Shown: piece by piece, positions 15,717-23,596 of the stretch | How positions within the stretch are numbered: position 1 is the first letter of the stretch | Layout: each line of letters starts with the position of its first letter | Assembly: GCA_036378175.1 (NCBI GenBank) | Contig: DASUWY010000019.1 | Coordinates: 1-44,162, forward strand | DNA length: 44,162 nucleotides | DNA from: Thermoleophilaceae bacterium | Lineage (GTDB): Bacteria; Actinomycetota; Thermoleophilia; Solirubrobacterales; Thermoleophilaceae | Direction of reading: 5' to 3' | Program-made: the position numbers and the translations under genes | Notes under the pieces: model-generated | Databases searched by the model: none | The model's input: the letters and a program-made list of their open reading frames with translations, nothing else | Told to the model about the DNA's origin: nothing

Positions 15717-15740
15717 AGGTCCCGCCGCCCCGGCCGACTA
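15714..15740 (+). promoter_or_regulatory. Sigma-28 type promoter of the flgG-flgL operon
   Basis: TAAA (15714-15717), 15 bases, GCCGACTA (15733-15740). The -35 element begins with the flgF stop codon itself. The expected start gives a leader of about 70 bases before flgG. It is the same -10 octamer as for flgB and flgF. Confidence 0.78.
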
Positions 15741-15819
15741 CCCCGGCTGACCAATACGGATTTCCGGCTGGACCGCTTTGCGGAAGCCGCGATCCGATTT
15801 CTTCGACCAAGGAATCAGG

Positions 15820-16557
15820 ATGCTGGAGGGCTTGTACTCCGCCGCCGCAGGAATGGCGGCACAGCAGCAGCACATGGACGCGGTGGCCAACGACCTGGCC
15901 AACGTCGACACCACGGGCTACAAGAGCCTGCGGACCGGCTTCCGCGACCTCCTCTACACGCAGGCCGCCAAGGCCGCCGGCCCGCGCGTGGACGTGGGCG
16001 CCGGCGCCGCCGCCACGCAGCTCGGCCGCTCGCTCCAGCAGGGCTCGCTTCAGAACACCGGCCGGATGCTCGACGTCGCGATCAGCGGCCAGGGCTTCTT
16101 CCAGGTCCGTCTCCCGAATGGCTCCACCGCGCTCACGCGCGACGGCAACCTCCACCTCGATCGGAATGGTCGTCTCGTCAACTCCACCGGCGCGCGGGTG
16201 CTCCCCGCGATCACCGTGCCGGCCGGCACCACCGAGGACCAGGTGTCGATCGCAAGCGACGGCACGGTGAACGTGGCGGGCCGCCAGCTCGGCCGGCTTC
16301 GCGTGGTGGACGTTCGCTCGCCGGAGGGCCTCGCCCCGGCCGGCAACAACCTCTTCACCACCAGCGCCGCGAGCGGCCCCGTCCGCGCGGCCGGCACTGG
16401 CACCACACTTCAGCAGGGGTACCTCGAGGGCTCGAACGTGGACATGGCCGACGCGATGGTCGGCATGATGGACGCGCAGCGGGGCTTCGAGCTTGCCAGC
16501 AAGGCCATCTCCATGCAGGACGAGATGGCGGGCATCGCCAACCAGGTGAAGCAGTGA
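15820..16557 (+). CDS. flgG: Flagellar distal rod protein FlgG
   Basis: FlgG builds the distal rod. Key features are the N-terminal MLEGLYSAAAGMAAQQQ with VANDLANVDTTGYKS, the central ISGQGFFQVRLPNGSTALTR, and the C-terminal EGSNVDMADAMVGMMDAQR followed by FELASKAISMQDEM, which is diagnostic for FlgG. Length is 245 residues. ATG 15820-15822 has AAGGA six bases upstream; a longer in-frame extension lies in the leader. It begins the operon flgG-flgJ-flgN-flgK-flgL. Confidence 0.94.
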   Translation: MLEGLYSAAAGMAAQQQHMDAVANDLANVDTTGYKSLRTGFRDLLYTQAAKAAGPRVDVGAGAAATQLGRSLQQGSLQNTGRMLDVAISGQGFFQVRLPNGSTALTRDGNLHLDRNGRLVNSTGARVLPAITVPAGTTEDQVSIASDGTVNVAGRQLGRLRVVDVRSPEGLAPAGNNLFTTSAASGPVRAAGTGTTLQQGYLEGSNVDMADAMVGMMDAQRGFELASKAISMQDEMAGIANQVKQ

Positions 16558-16883
16558 GCGTCGATCCGCTGAGCTCGCTGCCGGTCGTGCCGGACACCGC
16601 GCTTCCCGCGGACGTCCGCAACGGGAGCACGGCCGACAAGCAGGCCTACCAGGCCGCGCTCGGGTTCGAGCGTGTGCTGCTCGAGCAGCTCACGCAGTCG
16701 ATGGTCGATACGACCGGCTCCGGCGACGCTTCGGATTCCGGCGACGGCTCGGGTTCGAGCGACGCCGTGACCCAGGCCTACAACCAGATGCTTCCCGGCC
16801 AGCTCGCCGACTCGCTGACGTCGGCCGGCGGCACCGGACTCGCCGACAACCTCTACCGCGCACTGCGCGAGGGACAGTCATGA
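16554..16883 (+). CDS. flgJ: FlgJ-like rod-capping/scaffold protein without muramidase domain
   Basis: The 109-residue product matches the N-terminal rod-binding domain of FlgJ: GFERVLLEQLTQSMVDT, a Gly/Ser/Asp-rich loop, then QMLPGQLADSLTSAGGTGLA. FlgJ helps the rod assemble through the cell wall. In gammaproteobacteria it is fused to a glucosaminidase; that domain is absent here, as in many other phyla, so wall opening must depend on another enzyme. The GTG start overlaps the flgG stop (GTGA), and its own stop overlaps flgN. Confidence 0.85.
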   Translation: MSVDPLSSLPVVPDTALPADVRNGSTADKQAYQAALGFERVLLEQLTQSMVDTTGSGDASDSGDGSGSSDAVTQAYNQMLPGQLADSLTSAGGTGLADNLYRALREGQS

Positions 16884-17383
16884 GCGGAACCATCGTTCCC
16901 TTCGAGCGCGACGTGCTCGCGCACCTCGAGGCTCAGATCGACTCCGCCCGCCGCCTGCTCGGCTCGATCCTCGGACAGGGCGTGGCGATCCGCGAGCGCG
17001 ACGTGGAGTCCGTGCTCGCGCGACTCGCCGACATCAAGACCGAGATGGACCTCCGCGCGAGCCTCGAGAGCGAGCGCACCGACCTGCTCGTGCGGGCAGG
17101 CGCGCAGCTCGGCGTGCCCGCCGCGGCGGTGACGCTCGAGGCGATGACCTCCCTGATGACGCCGCTGGTGGCGGAGCGTGCGCGCGAGCGCAGCGCCGAG
17201 CTCCGCGGCCTGCTCGACGAGGTGTCTCGCGAGCACGGCATCAACCGCGCGCTGATGCGGCAGGAGCTCGCGTTCCTCGACCACCTGGTGCGGCTGCTCT
17301 CGAAGGAGCCGGACACGGGCTACCGCCCCACCGGGCCGAGCGCCCCCACCGCTTCCCACCACGTCCTCAACCTCCAGGCCTGA
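16880..17383 (+). CDS. flgN: Flagellar export chaperone FlgN
   Basis: FlgN keeps the hook-filament junction proteins FlgK and FlgL unfolded and export-ready. The 167-residue product is helical: HLEAQIDSARRLLGSILGQG, then MDLRASLESERTDLLVR and NRALMRQELAFLDHLVRLL. It ends in the conserved YRPTG-type tail seen before flgK in many bacteria. It lies directly upstream of its clients flgK and flgL, overlapping the flgJ-like gene by 4 bp and separated from flgK by 3 bp. Confidence 0.9.
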   Translation: MSGTIVPFERDVLAHLEAQIDSARRLLGSILGQGVAIRERDVESVLARLADIKTEMDLRASLESERTDLLVRAGAQLGVPAAAVTLEAMTSLMTPLVAERARERSAELRGLLDEVSREHGINRALMRQELAFLDHLVRLLSKEPDTGYRPTGPSAPTASHHVLNLQA

Positions 17384-17386
17384 GCC

Positions 17387-18739
17387 ATGCCGAGCATCTC
17401 GACCTTCTTCGGAATTGAGACCACCCTGCGCGGACTGCGGGCCCAGCAGGAGGCGCTCGACGTGACGAGCCACAACATCGCGAACGCGAACACCCTGGGG
17501 TACTCGCGCCAGGAGGCGGTGTTCAGCTCGTCCGATCCGCTCCAGGTGGTGGACGGCGCGCGGCTCAGCACCCTCGCGTCGATGGGCACGGGCGTGGACG
17601 TGCAGTCCTACCAGCGCATCCGCAACCAGTTCCTCGACCTCCAGTACCGGGCGCAGAACATGGTGCTCGGCCAGCAGACCGCGACCTCCGACGCGATGAG
17701 CCAGATCGAGACCGCGCTTCAGGAGCCGGGCTCGAACGGCATCGCCTCGCAGCTCTCGAAGTTCTGGAGCGCGTGGTCGGACGTGGCGAACGATCCGTCC
17801 TCCACCGCCGCCAAGCAGGCGCTCGTGGACCAGGCGAGCACGCTCGTGGACTCGCTGCACGGCCTCGACTCCGCGCTCACGAGCTTCGCCACCCAGGCGA
17901 GCGCCGAGTACACCTCGCTCACGCAGCCGGGCGGCGAGATCGACCAGGACGCGAAGGAGCTCGCGAGCCTGAACCAGGCGATCAAGACCGCCGTGAGCGC
18001 CGGCGACCACCCCAACGACCTGATGGACAAGCGCGACCAGCTGCTCGACAAGCTGTCGGCGCTCGGCCAGGTGTCGGTGACCGACCTCGGCAACGGCTCG
18101 ATCAGCGTGAGCTTCGGTGATGCCGCGAGCCCGCTCGTGAACGACACCACGGTCACGTGGCCGCAGACGCTGAACAACGCCGGCCCGCCTCCCACGAGCT
18201 CGGGCGGCAAGCTCGGTGCGCTCAATGACCTGTTCACGAGCGGCGGCACGATCGACTCGCTGCGCTCTGACCTGAACGGCGTGGCGAGCGACCTCGCGAC
18301 GAAGGTCAACGCCATTCACAACCTTGGCGGCGCCAGTGGCCTGGACTTCTTCACCGTCGGCGCCCCCGGCACTGAGGCCGCGACGATCGCGGTGAACGTC
18401 ACGGCGTCCACCGTGGTCACGAACTCACCAGGCCAGTACAGCGACGTGGCCACGGCGATCGCGAACCTCCGCGGCCAGACCACCGACAAGCTCTACTCCA
18501 CCTTCGTCACGCGCGTGGGGAGCATGGCCCAGAACGCCACGCGCCAGCAGTCCACCGCGCAGGCGCTCGTGAACTCGGTGGACTCGAGCCGCCAGAGCAC
18601 CTCGGGCGTCTCCATGGATGAAGAGATGACCAACATGGTCCGCTTCCAGCGTGCCTACCAGGCCTCGGCCCGGGCGATGACCACGATGGATCAGATGCTC
18701 GACACGCTGATCAACCGGACCGGATCGGTAGGCATGTGA
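17387..18739 (+). CDS. flgK: Hook-associated protein 1 FlgK
   Basis: FlgK forms the first layer of the hook-filament junction. N-terminal signature: TFFGIETTLRGLRAQQEAL, then SHNIANANTLGYSRQEAV. C-terminal signature: GVSMDEEMTNMVRFQRAYQ, then MTTMDQMLDTLINRTG. At 450 residues it is at the short end for FlgK, with a reduced central domain. The ATG is three bases after flgN. Secreted through the flagellar export system, so no signal peptide is expected. Confidence 0.96.
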   Translation: MPSISTFFGIETTLRGLRAQQEALDVTSHNIANANTLGYSRQEAVFSSSDPLQVVDGARLSTLASMGTGVDVQSYQRIRNQFLDLQYRAQNMVLGQQTATSDAMSQIETALQEPGSNGIASQLSKFWSAWSDVANDPSSTAAKQALVDQASTLVDSLHGLDSALTSFATQASAEYTSLTQPGGEIDQDAKELASLNQAIKTAVSAGDHPNDLMDKRDQLLDKLSALGQVSVTDLGNGSISVSFGDAASPLVNDTTVTWPQTLNNAGPPPTSSGGKLGALNDLFTSGGTIDSLRSDLNGVASDLATKVNAIHNLGGASGLDFFTVGAPGTEAATIAVNVTASTVVTNSPGQYSDVATAIANLRGQTTDKLYSTFVTRVGSMAQNATRQQSTAQALVNSVDSSRQSTSGVSMDEEMTNMVRFQRAYQASARAMTTMDQMLDTLINRTGSVGM

Positions 18740-19659
18740 TGACGATCCGAATCACCCAGAACATGGTGAGCGCACGCGTGCTCACGGATCTCCAGAACGT
18801 CTCCAACCAGCTCTCGCAGACCCAGGAGAAGCTCGCGTCAGGCAAGCAGCTCACGAAGCCGTCCGACGACCCGTTCGCGGTGAGCCAGGCGCTCTCGTAC
18901 TCGAACGACCTCGAGGGCACTCAGCAGTTCGAGCGCACGGTGCAGGACGCAACCGGCTGGGCCAACCAGACCGAGACCGCGCTCTCGAGCATCAACTCGG
19001 CAGCCCAGCGCGCGCGCACGCTGCTCGTGCAGGCGGGCAACGACACCAACTCCACCACCGACCGCTCCGACATCGCCGACGAGATCGACCAGCTGATCGA
19101 GACGATCAAGGGCGACGCAAACGTGCAGTACAACGGCCAGTACGTGCTCGCCGGCGCGAGCACGAGCAGCGCTCCGTACGCCCTCGGCGGATCGCCGCCG
19201 GACGACACCTACCACGGGGACAGCACCGGCGTGTACCGGCAGATCGGCCCGGGCGTGTCGGTTCAGATCAACACGGCCGGCTCCACCGTGCTCGGCAATG
19301 GCGTTGCGGGCGACGGCGGCCTCATCTCCGTGCTGCGCGGGATCGCGCAGCACCTGCGCAGCGGTACCGCGACGGACGCCGACGCCCTCCGCACCACGGA
19401 CCTCGCGTCGCTCGACGCAAGCCTCGACACGATCAGCTCGGCCCGCGCCGTGAACGGCGCGACGACCAACCGCCTCAGCAGCGCGTCGGACCGCCTGAGC
19501 GAGATCGAGCAGTCCACCACAAGCCTTCTCTCAAACACACAGGACGCTGACATGGCGAAGACGATGATCGACTTCTCCATGCAGCAAACCGTCTACCAGT
19601 CGGCGTTGCGTGCCGGCGCAAACATCGTGCAAGCCTCGCTCCTCGACTTCCTGTCGTAG
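18739..19659 (+). CDS. flgL: Hook-associated protein 3 FlgL
   Basis: FlgL forms the second junction layer and shares flagellin-like ends. N-terminus: RITQNMVSARVLTDLQNVS, followed by EKLASGKQLTKPSDDPFAV. C-terminus: AKTMIDFSMQQTVYQSAL and a final ASLLDFL. Length 306 is normal. ATG 18739-18741 overlaps the flgK stop as TGATG; a GTG one codon earlier (18736) is an alternative. It is the last gene of the flgG operon before a 23-bp gap to fliW. Confidence 0.95.
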   Translation: MTIRITQNMVSARVLTDLQNVSNQLSQTQEKLASGKQLTKPSDDPFAVSQALSYSNDLEGTQQFERTVQDATGWANQTETALSSINSAAQRARTLLVQAGNDTNSTTDRSDIADEIDQLIETIKGDANVQYNGQYVLAGASTSSAPYALGGSPPDDTYHGDSTGVYRQIGPGVSVQINTAGSTVLGNGVAGDGGLISVLRGIAQHLRSGTATDADALRTTDLASLDASLDTISSARAVNGATTNRLSSASDRLSEIEQSTTSLLSNTQDADMAKTMIDFSMQQTVYQSALRAGANIVQASLLDFLS

Positions 19660-19682
19660 CGGGGGTTTACCAAGGAGGTTCA

Positions 19683-20138
19683 ATGCCCCTTACAGTCGAC
19701 ACAACGCGCTTCGGACCGCTTGAGATTGCGGGCGAGGCCGTGATCGAGTTCCCCGCAGGCCTCATCGGCCTCGGTGGCTCCCGCTACGCGCTCCTGGCGA
19801 ACGACGAGAACGCCCCGATCGTGTGGCTCCAGTCGATCGACGATCCGTCGCTCGCTCTGCCCGTGGCCAACCCGTGGCAGTTCTTCGCCGATTACGAGGT
19901 GAAGCTGTCCGACGCCGAGGTCGCGCGTATTGGCATCACGGATCCCGGTCAGGCCGACGTGTACGTCACGGTCCGCGCCACCCAGACGCTCGAGGACTGC
20001 ACCGCCAACCTGCGTGCGCCCATCGTGGTTGCCGCCGGTCGCGGCTGGCAGGTCATCAACGAGGCGGACGACGCTCCCATGCGTGCGCCGCTGTTCGAGG
20101 TCGTCTCCGAGCCGGTGGTGGCAGAGAGCGCAGCCTAA
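19683..20138 (+). CDS. fliW: Flagellar assembly factor FliW
   Basis: FliW is a partner-switching regulator. Free FliW binds and inhibits CsrA; when flagellin accumulates, FliW binds flagellin and releases CsrA, which then represses flagellin translation. The 151-residue product shows the family pattern (VIEFPAGLIGLGGSRYAL; PVANPWQFFADYEVKLSD; LRAPIVVAAGRGWQVI). A strong AAGGAGGT lies before the ATG. Gene order fliW-csrA-flagellin matches other Gram-positives and supports this circuit. Confidence 0.95.
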   Translation: MPLTVDTTRFGPLEIAGEAVIEFPAGLIGLGGSRYALLANDENAPIVWLQSIDDPSLALPVANPWQFFADYEVKLSDAEVARIGITDPGQADVYVTVRATQTLEDCTANLRAPIVVAAGRGWQVINEADDAPMRAPLFEVVSEPVVAESAA

Positions 20139-20178
20139 GCGACCCGATCCGTCCCTACTTCCAAGGAGGAAGACCCCC

Positions 20179-20409
20179 GTGCTCATCATCACCCGCCGCC
20201 CCGGCGAGCGCATCATGCTCGGCGACGACATCACCGTCCACGTGATGGAGATCGTCGGCAACAGCGCCCGGATCGGGATTGAGGCACCTAAGTCGCTGCC
20301 CGTCTACCGCGAGGAGATCTGGGTGGCAGTCAAGGAGGAAAACCAGGCTTCGGCGCGCGCCGAAGCGGATTCGATGCCCCGCCCGGCAGACGCCGGAGCG
20401 CGCGTCTAA
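20179..20409 (+). CDS. csrA: Carbon storage regulator CsrA
   Basis: CsrA is a small dimeric RNA-binding protein that represses translation by covering GGA motifs at ribosome-binding sites. The 76-residue product has the family core: ITRRPGERIMLGDDITV, RIGIEAPKSLPVYREEI and Arg44, which contacts RNA. The acidic C-terminal extension is where FliW binds in studied systems. It starts with GTG 20179-20181, with AAGGAGGA nine bases upstream; that site itself contains the AAGGA core, allowing autoregulation. It lies between fliW and flagellin. Confidence 0.95.
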   Translation: MLIITRRPGERIMLGDDITVHVMEIVGNSARIGIEAPKSLPVYREEIWVAVKEENQASARAEADSMPRPADAGARV

Positions 20410-20424
20410 GGAGAACCAACACCA
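20410..20424 (+). promoter_or_regulatory. Flagellin ribosome-binding site and likely CsrA target
   Basis: The 15-base csrA-flagellin gap begins directly after a stop codon whose bases join with it to give TAAGGAGA. This serves as the Shine-Dalgarno sequence and contains the A-N-GGA core recognised by CsrA. The same AAGGA core is at the fliW and csrA ribosome-binding sites. Binding is inferred, not shown. Confidence 0.5.
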
Positions 20425-21237
20425 ATGTCACTCAGGATCAACACCAACATCGAGGCGATGGATGCCCATCGCCAGCTGCTGGGGACCCAGGAGAAGCTGC
20501 AGAAGTCGATGGAGCGTCTCTCCTCGGGTTACCGCATCAACACCGCTGCTGATGACGCGGCCGGACTCGCCATCAGCGAGAAGCTGCGCGCTCAGATCTC
20601 TGGCCTCGACCAGGCCAACCGCAACACCGCTGACGCGATCTCGCTCGTGCAGACGGCCGAGGGCCAGCTGAACGAGGTGCACTCGATGCTCCAGCGCGTT
20701 CGCGAGCTGGCGGTCGAGTACCGGAACGGTACCCTGTCCACCGCGGACCAGACCGCCATCCAGTCCGAGATCAACCAGCTGGCGAGCGAGATCGAGCGCA
20801 TCGGCACCACGGCTGCGTTCAACGGCATCCCGCTGTTGAACGGCCAGGTGACCGTCACGTTCCAGGTGGGCGCCAACGACGGTGAGACCATCGCCGTCAC
20901 GACCGCCACGCTCTACGGCAGCGCGATCCCCACCTCGGCGTTCGCACTCTCGCCGAACAACACCGCGGACATCAGCGAGATCGACGCCGCCATCGACGGC
21001 GTGAGCGAGCTCCGCGCGAACTACGGCGCGGTGCAGAACCGCCTGGAGCACGTGGCGAACAACCTCGCCATCTACCAGGAGAACCTGACCGCATCGGAGA
21101 GCCAGATCCGCGACGTGGACATGGCATCCGAGATGTCAAATCTGACCCAGCTCCAAGTCCTCCAGCAGGCCGGCACGAGCATGCTCGCGCAGGCCAACCA
21201 GGAGCCGCAGTCAGTGCTTAGCCTCCTCCGCGGCTGA
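20425..21237 (+). CDS. fliC: Flagellin
   Basis: The filament subunit has both conserved coiled-coil ends: LRINTNIEAMDAHRQLLGT with ERLSSGYRINTAADDAAGL at the N-terminus, and SQIRDVDMASEMSNLTQLQ with QAGTSMLAQANQ at the C-terminus. At 270 residues it is a compact flagellin, with only a short middle insert (about residues 140-180) in place of large D2/D3 domains. It follows csrA by 15 bp, is expected to be controlled by FliW-CsrA, and may be modified by the glycosyltransferase at 10495-12933. No other flagellin lies in the window. Confidence 0.97.
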   Translation: MSLRINTNIEAMDAHRQLLGTQEKLQKSMERLSSGYRINTAADDAAGLAISEKLRAQISGLDQANRNTADAISLVQTAEGQLNEVHSMLQRVRELAVEYRNGTLSTADQTAIQSEINQLASEIERIGTTAAFNGIPLLNGQVTVTFQVGANDGETIAVTTATLYGSAIPTSAFALSPNNTADISEIDAAIDGVSELRANYGAVQNRLEHVANNLAIYQENLTASESQIRDVDMASEMSNLTQLQVLQQAGTSMLAQANQEPQSVLSLLRG

Positions 21238-21261
21238 GCGATCACGCAGTACGCAGTAAGC

Positions 21262-21300
21262 GAAGCGGGCCGCGGGATGTCCTCCCCCGCGGCTCGCTTC
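21262..21300 (+). terminator. Terminator after flagellin
   Basis: A 15-bp stem (GAAGCGGGCCGCGGG at 21262-21276 pairing with 21286-21300 through one G-T pair) with a nine-base loop follows the flagellin stop by 24 bases. The downstream tail (GACTTTAGG) is only weakly T-rich. Confidence 0.75.
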
Positions 21301-21307
21301 GACTTTA

Positions 21308-21342
21308 GGTCGGAGGTCGGAGGTCGGAGGTCGGAGGTCGGG
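21308..21342 (+). repeat. Heptamer repeat, 5 tandem units, intergenic
   Basis: Four perfect GGTCGGA units and a fifth GGTCGGG. This is the purest array in the window. It lies between the flagellin terminator and the stop codon of the minus-strand MobA-like gene, ending one base before that stop. Confidence 0.9.
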
Positions 21343-21343
21343 C

Positions 21344-21904
21344 TTACGCCGCCGCCAGCAGCCTCTCTGCCTCCGCCAGCTCCTCGGGCGTATTCACGCT
21401 CTGCACCAGCCGCATCGGGAACGCCACCCGCACCGGGTCGAGCGCCTCCACCGCGTCCGTCAGGCGTCCGTTCGGCGGCGCGCCCCGGAGCGTGTCGAGC
21501 GCGCGTCCCGCGTAGAGCCCGAAGGTCGGCTGCAGCACGCCGTCCGCCGCCGCGACGACGGCGAGTCCCTTCGGCGGCGTTGCCAGCAACGAACGGCAGG
21601 CGTCGGCCGTGACGAAGGGCATGTCCGCCGCGCACACGAGCACCGGCGCCCCATCCGCCTGCGCCAGCGCGAACACAATCCCCGCGAGCGGATGCCGCGG
21701 CTCATCCGGCTCGTCCCAGCGCTCAACCCCGTCGAGCGCGGGCAGGTCGGTGCCGCGCTTGCACACCACCGCCACGCGGTCGCACACATCGGCGAGCGCC
21801 TCCAGGGGATACGAAACGAGCGGCCGTCCCGCCAGCAGCGCCGCCGGCTTGCTCGCGCCACGGAAGCGCGATCCAGCTCCCCCGGCCAGCACAGCGCCTA
21901 TCAA
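21344..21904 (-). CDS. mobA: MobA-like nucleotidyltransferase (molybdenum cofactor)
   Basis: The product attaches a nucleotide to molybdopterin. The N-terminus has the GT-A nucleotidyltransferase signature AVLAGGAGSRFRGASKPAAL; later come VCAADMPFVTADACRSLL and VLQPTFGLYAG, typical of MobA. Length is about 186 residues from a TTG at 21902-21904 preceded by GAGGGG; a GTG four codons in is possible. LAGG favours MobA (guanylyl) over MocA (cytidylyl). The CO dehydrogenase in this window would need a cytosine dinucleotide cofactor, so specificity matters. The gene diverges from the luciferase-like gene by 24 bp. Confidence 0.8.
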   Translation of the reverse strand: MIGAVLAGGAGSRFRGASKPAALLAGRPLVSYPLEALADVCDRVAVVCKRGTDLPALDGVERWDEPDEPRHPLAGIVFALAQADGAPVLVCAADMPFVTADACRSLLATPPKGLAVVAAADGVLQPTFGLYAGRALDTLRGAPPNGRLTDAVEALDPVRVAFPMRLVQSVNTPEELAEAERLLAAA

Positions 21905-21928
21905 ACGCCCCTCGATCCCACCGGGGCT

Positions 21929-22930
21929 ATGCTGCCACACCCCGTGGGCGTAGGGACCTTCATCTCCGCCGGACGCTCGCTCGAGACGGCGCTCCAGCGC
22001 GTGGAGCGCGCGGAGAGCCTCGGCTACGAGTCCGTCTACACCACCCACATCGCGGCTCGCGACTCGCTGATCGTGCTCGCCGCATACGCCAGCCGCACCG
22101 AGCGCATCAAGCTCGGCACCGGCGTGCTTCCCATCTATTCCCGCACCCCTGTGGCCACGGCTCAGGCGGCGGCGACGATCGACGAGCTGTCGGCCGGCCG
22201 GATGGTGCTCGGCCTCGGAGTGGCGCACCAGGTGACCGTGGAGAACTGGTTTGGCTCGACGATCGGCAAGCCCGTGGCGGAGATGCGCGAGTACGTGGGC
22301 GCGGTGCGGGCGATGTTCCGCGGCGAGGAGCCACCGCAGAACGAGAGGTTCGCCACCCGCTTCCGCTTCATGGGCTACGAGCCGCGCCCGGACCTCCCCG
22401 TGTATATAGCCGCGCTCTCGCCGGCGATGCTGCGCCTGGCCGGCGAGATCGGCGACGGCGTGATGCTCTGGCTCTGCAACCCCGACTACATCCGCGACGT
22501 CGTGGTGCCGGAGGTGACGAAGGGACGCGAGCGCGCGGGCAAGACGCTGGAGGGCTTCGACATCGTCGCCGCGGTTCCGTCGGCTGTCACGGAGGATCCC
22601 GACACCGCACGAGCCTCATTGAGGAGCGACCTGATCCCGTACTTCTCGCTGCCCTTCTACAGGGCGATGATCGAGCGCTCCGGCTACGGCGACGAGATCG
22701 GGGCATTCGACGAGGCCATGAAGCGCGGTGACACCGAGGCCGCCGCCGCGGCGATCTCGAACCGCTTCCTGGACCAGCTCGCCGCCATCGGAGGCGCAAC
22801 GGATGCGGAGGCATCGGTTCGTCGCTACCTGGACGCGGGCACTACCTCACCATGCCTCGGCGGCGTGCCGCGCACAGATTTCGACGTGACGCTCAAGGCC
22901 CTCGCCGGCCTCAGCGCAGGCGCTCGCTGA
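21929..22930 (+). CDS. Luciferase-like (LLM class) F420-dependent oxidoreductase
   Basis: The 333-residue product is a TIM-barrel flavin/F420 oxidoreductase: AESLGYESVYTTHIAARDS near the start, RTERIKLGTGVLPIYSRTP and ATIDELSAGRMVLGLGVAH are hallmark segments, followed by GEIGDGVMLWLCNPDYI. Actinobacterial members mostly use coenzyme F420; the substrate cannot be told. The ATG at 21929-21931 lacks a clear ribosome-binding site; a GTG five codons later is an alternative. No F420 biosynthesis genes are nearby. It appears to be a single-gene unit. Confidence 0.85.
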   Translation: MLPHPVGVGTFISAGRSLETALQRVERAESLGYESVYTTHIAARDSLIVLAAYASRTERIKLGTGVLPIYSRTPVATAQAAATIDELSAGRMVLGLGVAHQVTVENWFGSTIGKPVAEMREYVGAVRAMFRGEEPPQNERFATRFRFMGYEPRPDLPVYIAALSPAMLRLAGEIGDGVMLWLCNPDYIRDVVVPEVTKGRERAGKTLEGFDIVAAVPSAVTEDPDTARASLRSDLIPYFSLPFYRAMIERSGYGDEIGAFDEAMKRGDTEAAAAAISNRFLDQLAAIGGATDAEASVRRYLDAGTTSPCLGGVPRTDFDVTLKALAGLSAGAR

Positions 22931-22987
22931 GCGAGTTCGTGCAAGCTGACACAAGCCCTCCCGCGGGCACGGAGCATAATTGGTGAC

Positions 22988-23596
22988 ATGGAAGGTTCAG
23001 CGAGGGACTCGATAGGCACGGCTTCGAGCTGGTTGCGGTGCTACCGCTGCTGGTCGCAGAACCTCGAGGTTCAGGTGCATTACGAGGGCGTTCTGAAGGT
23101 CGACCCGGAGACCGCCGAGGCGGTGGACCCCGTGGAGGAGGTCCAGGAGGCCGTGGTGCAGTGCCTCGATTGCCTCCACGACCAGCCGCACCTCAACCTC
23201 ACCTTCTACGAGGAGAACGGCCGCCGGATCAGCAAGATCGAGGCGGTGGAGGACCGCTGGGAGCGGATGGTCGCCGGAACCCCCTGGGTCGCGTCCTGCA
23301 CCGTCACCGTCGACGGCGAGCAGGTTGAGAGCTGCTCGGGACCGGACGCCGCGGATTCGCTCGCGTTCGGCGCCTTCGGCGACCACGGTACGCGCGAGTT
23401 CTTCACGCACGTGCGCTTCCACAAGCACGAGGGCGACCAGATCGTGATCCACATGCTCGTGGAGCTGTACGCGCGCTCCGCAGAGGAGGCCGCCGAGGTG
23501 CTCGAGGACGCCGCGCGCGGCGATCTGGCCATCACCTCGCTGGCCGAGGAGTCCCGTCCGCCGGCGGCCGCCACCGGGTCGGACGGCCAGCACTAG
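22988..23596 (+). CDS. Unknown protein with two CxxC motifs (zinc-ribbon-like)
   Basis: I do not recognise this 202-residue protein. Near its N-terminus it has two CxxC pairs, CYRCW and CLDC, about 40 residues apart, suggesting one bound zinc or iron. The rest is acidic and beta-rich (HLNLTFYEENGRRISKIEA; FFTHVRFHKHEGDQIVIHM), followed by a helix rich in Ala/Glu and a disordered tail. No signal peptide or membrane segment is seen. Its stop overlaps that of the convergent ogt gene within a shared CTAG. Confidence 0.7.
   Translation: MEGSARDSIGTASSWLRCYRCWSQNLEVQVHYEGVLKVDPETAEAVDPVEEVQEAVVQCLDCLHDQPHLNLTFYEENGRRISKIEAVEDRWERMVAGTPWVASCTVTVDGEQVESCSGPDAADSLAFGAFGDHGTREFFTHVRFHKHEGDQIVIHMLVELYARSAEEAAEVLEDAARGDLAITSLAEESRPPAAATGSDGQH

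Noticed and set aside
21308-21342. CRISPR-like array
   Set aside because: The repeats are 7 bp and directly tandem with no spacers, and no cas genes are present; this is a minisatellite.
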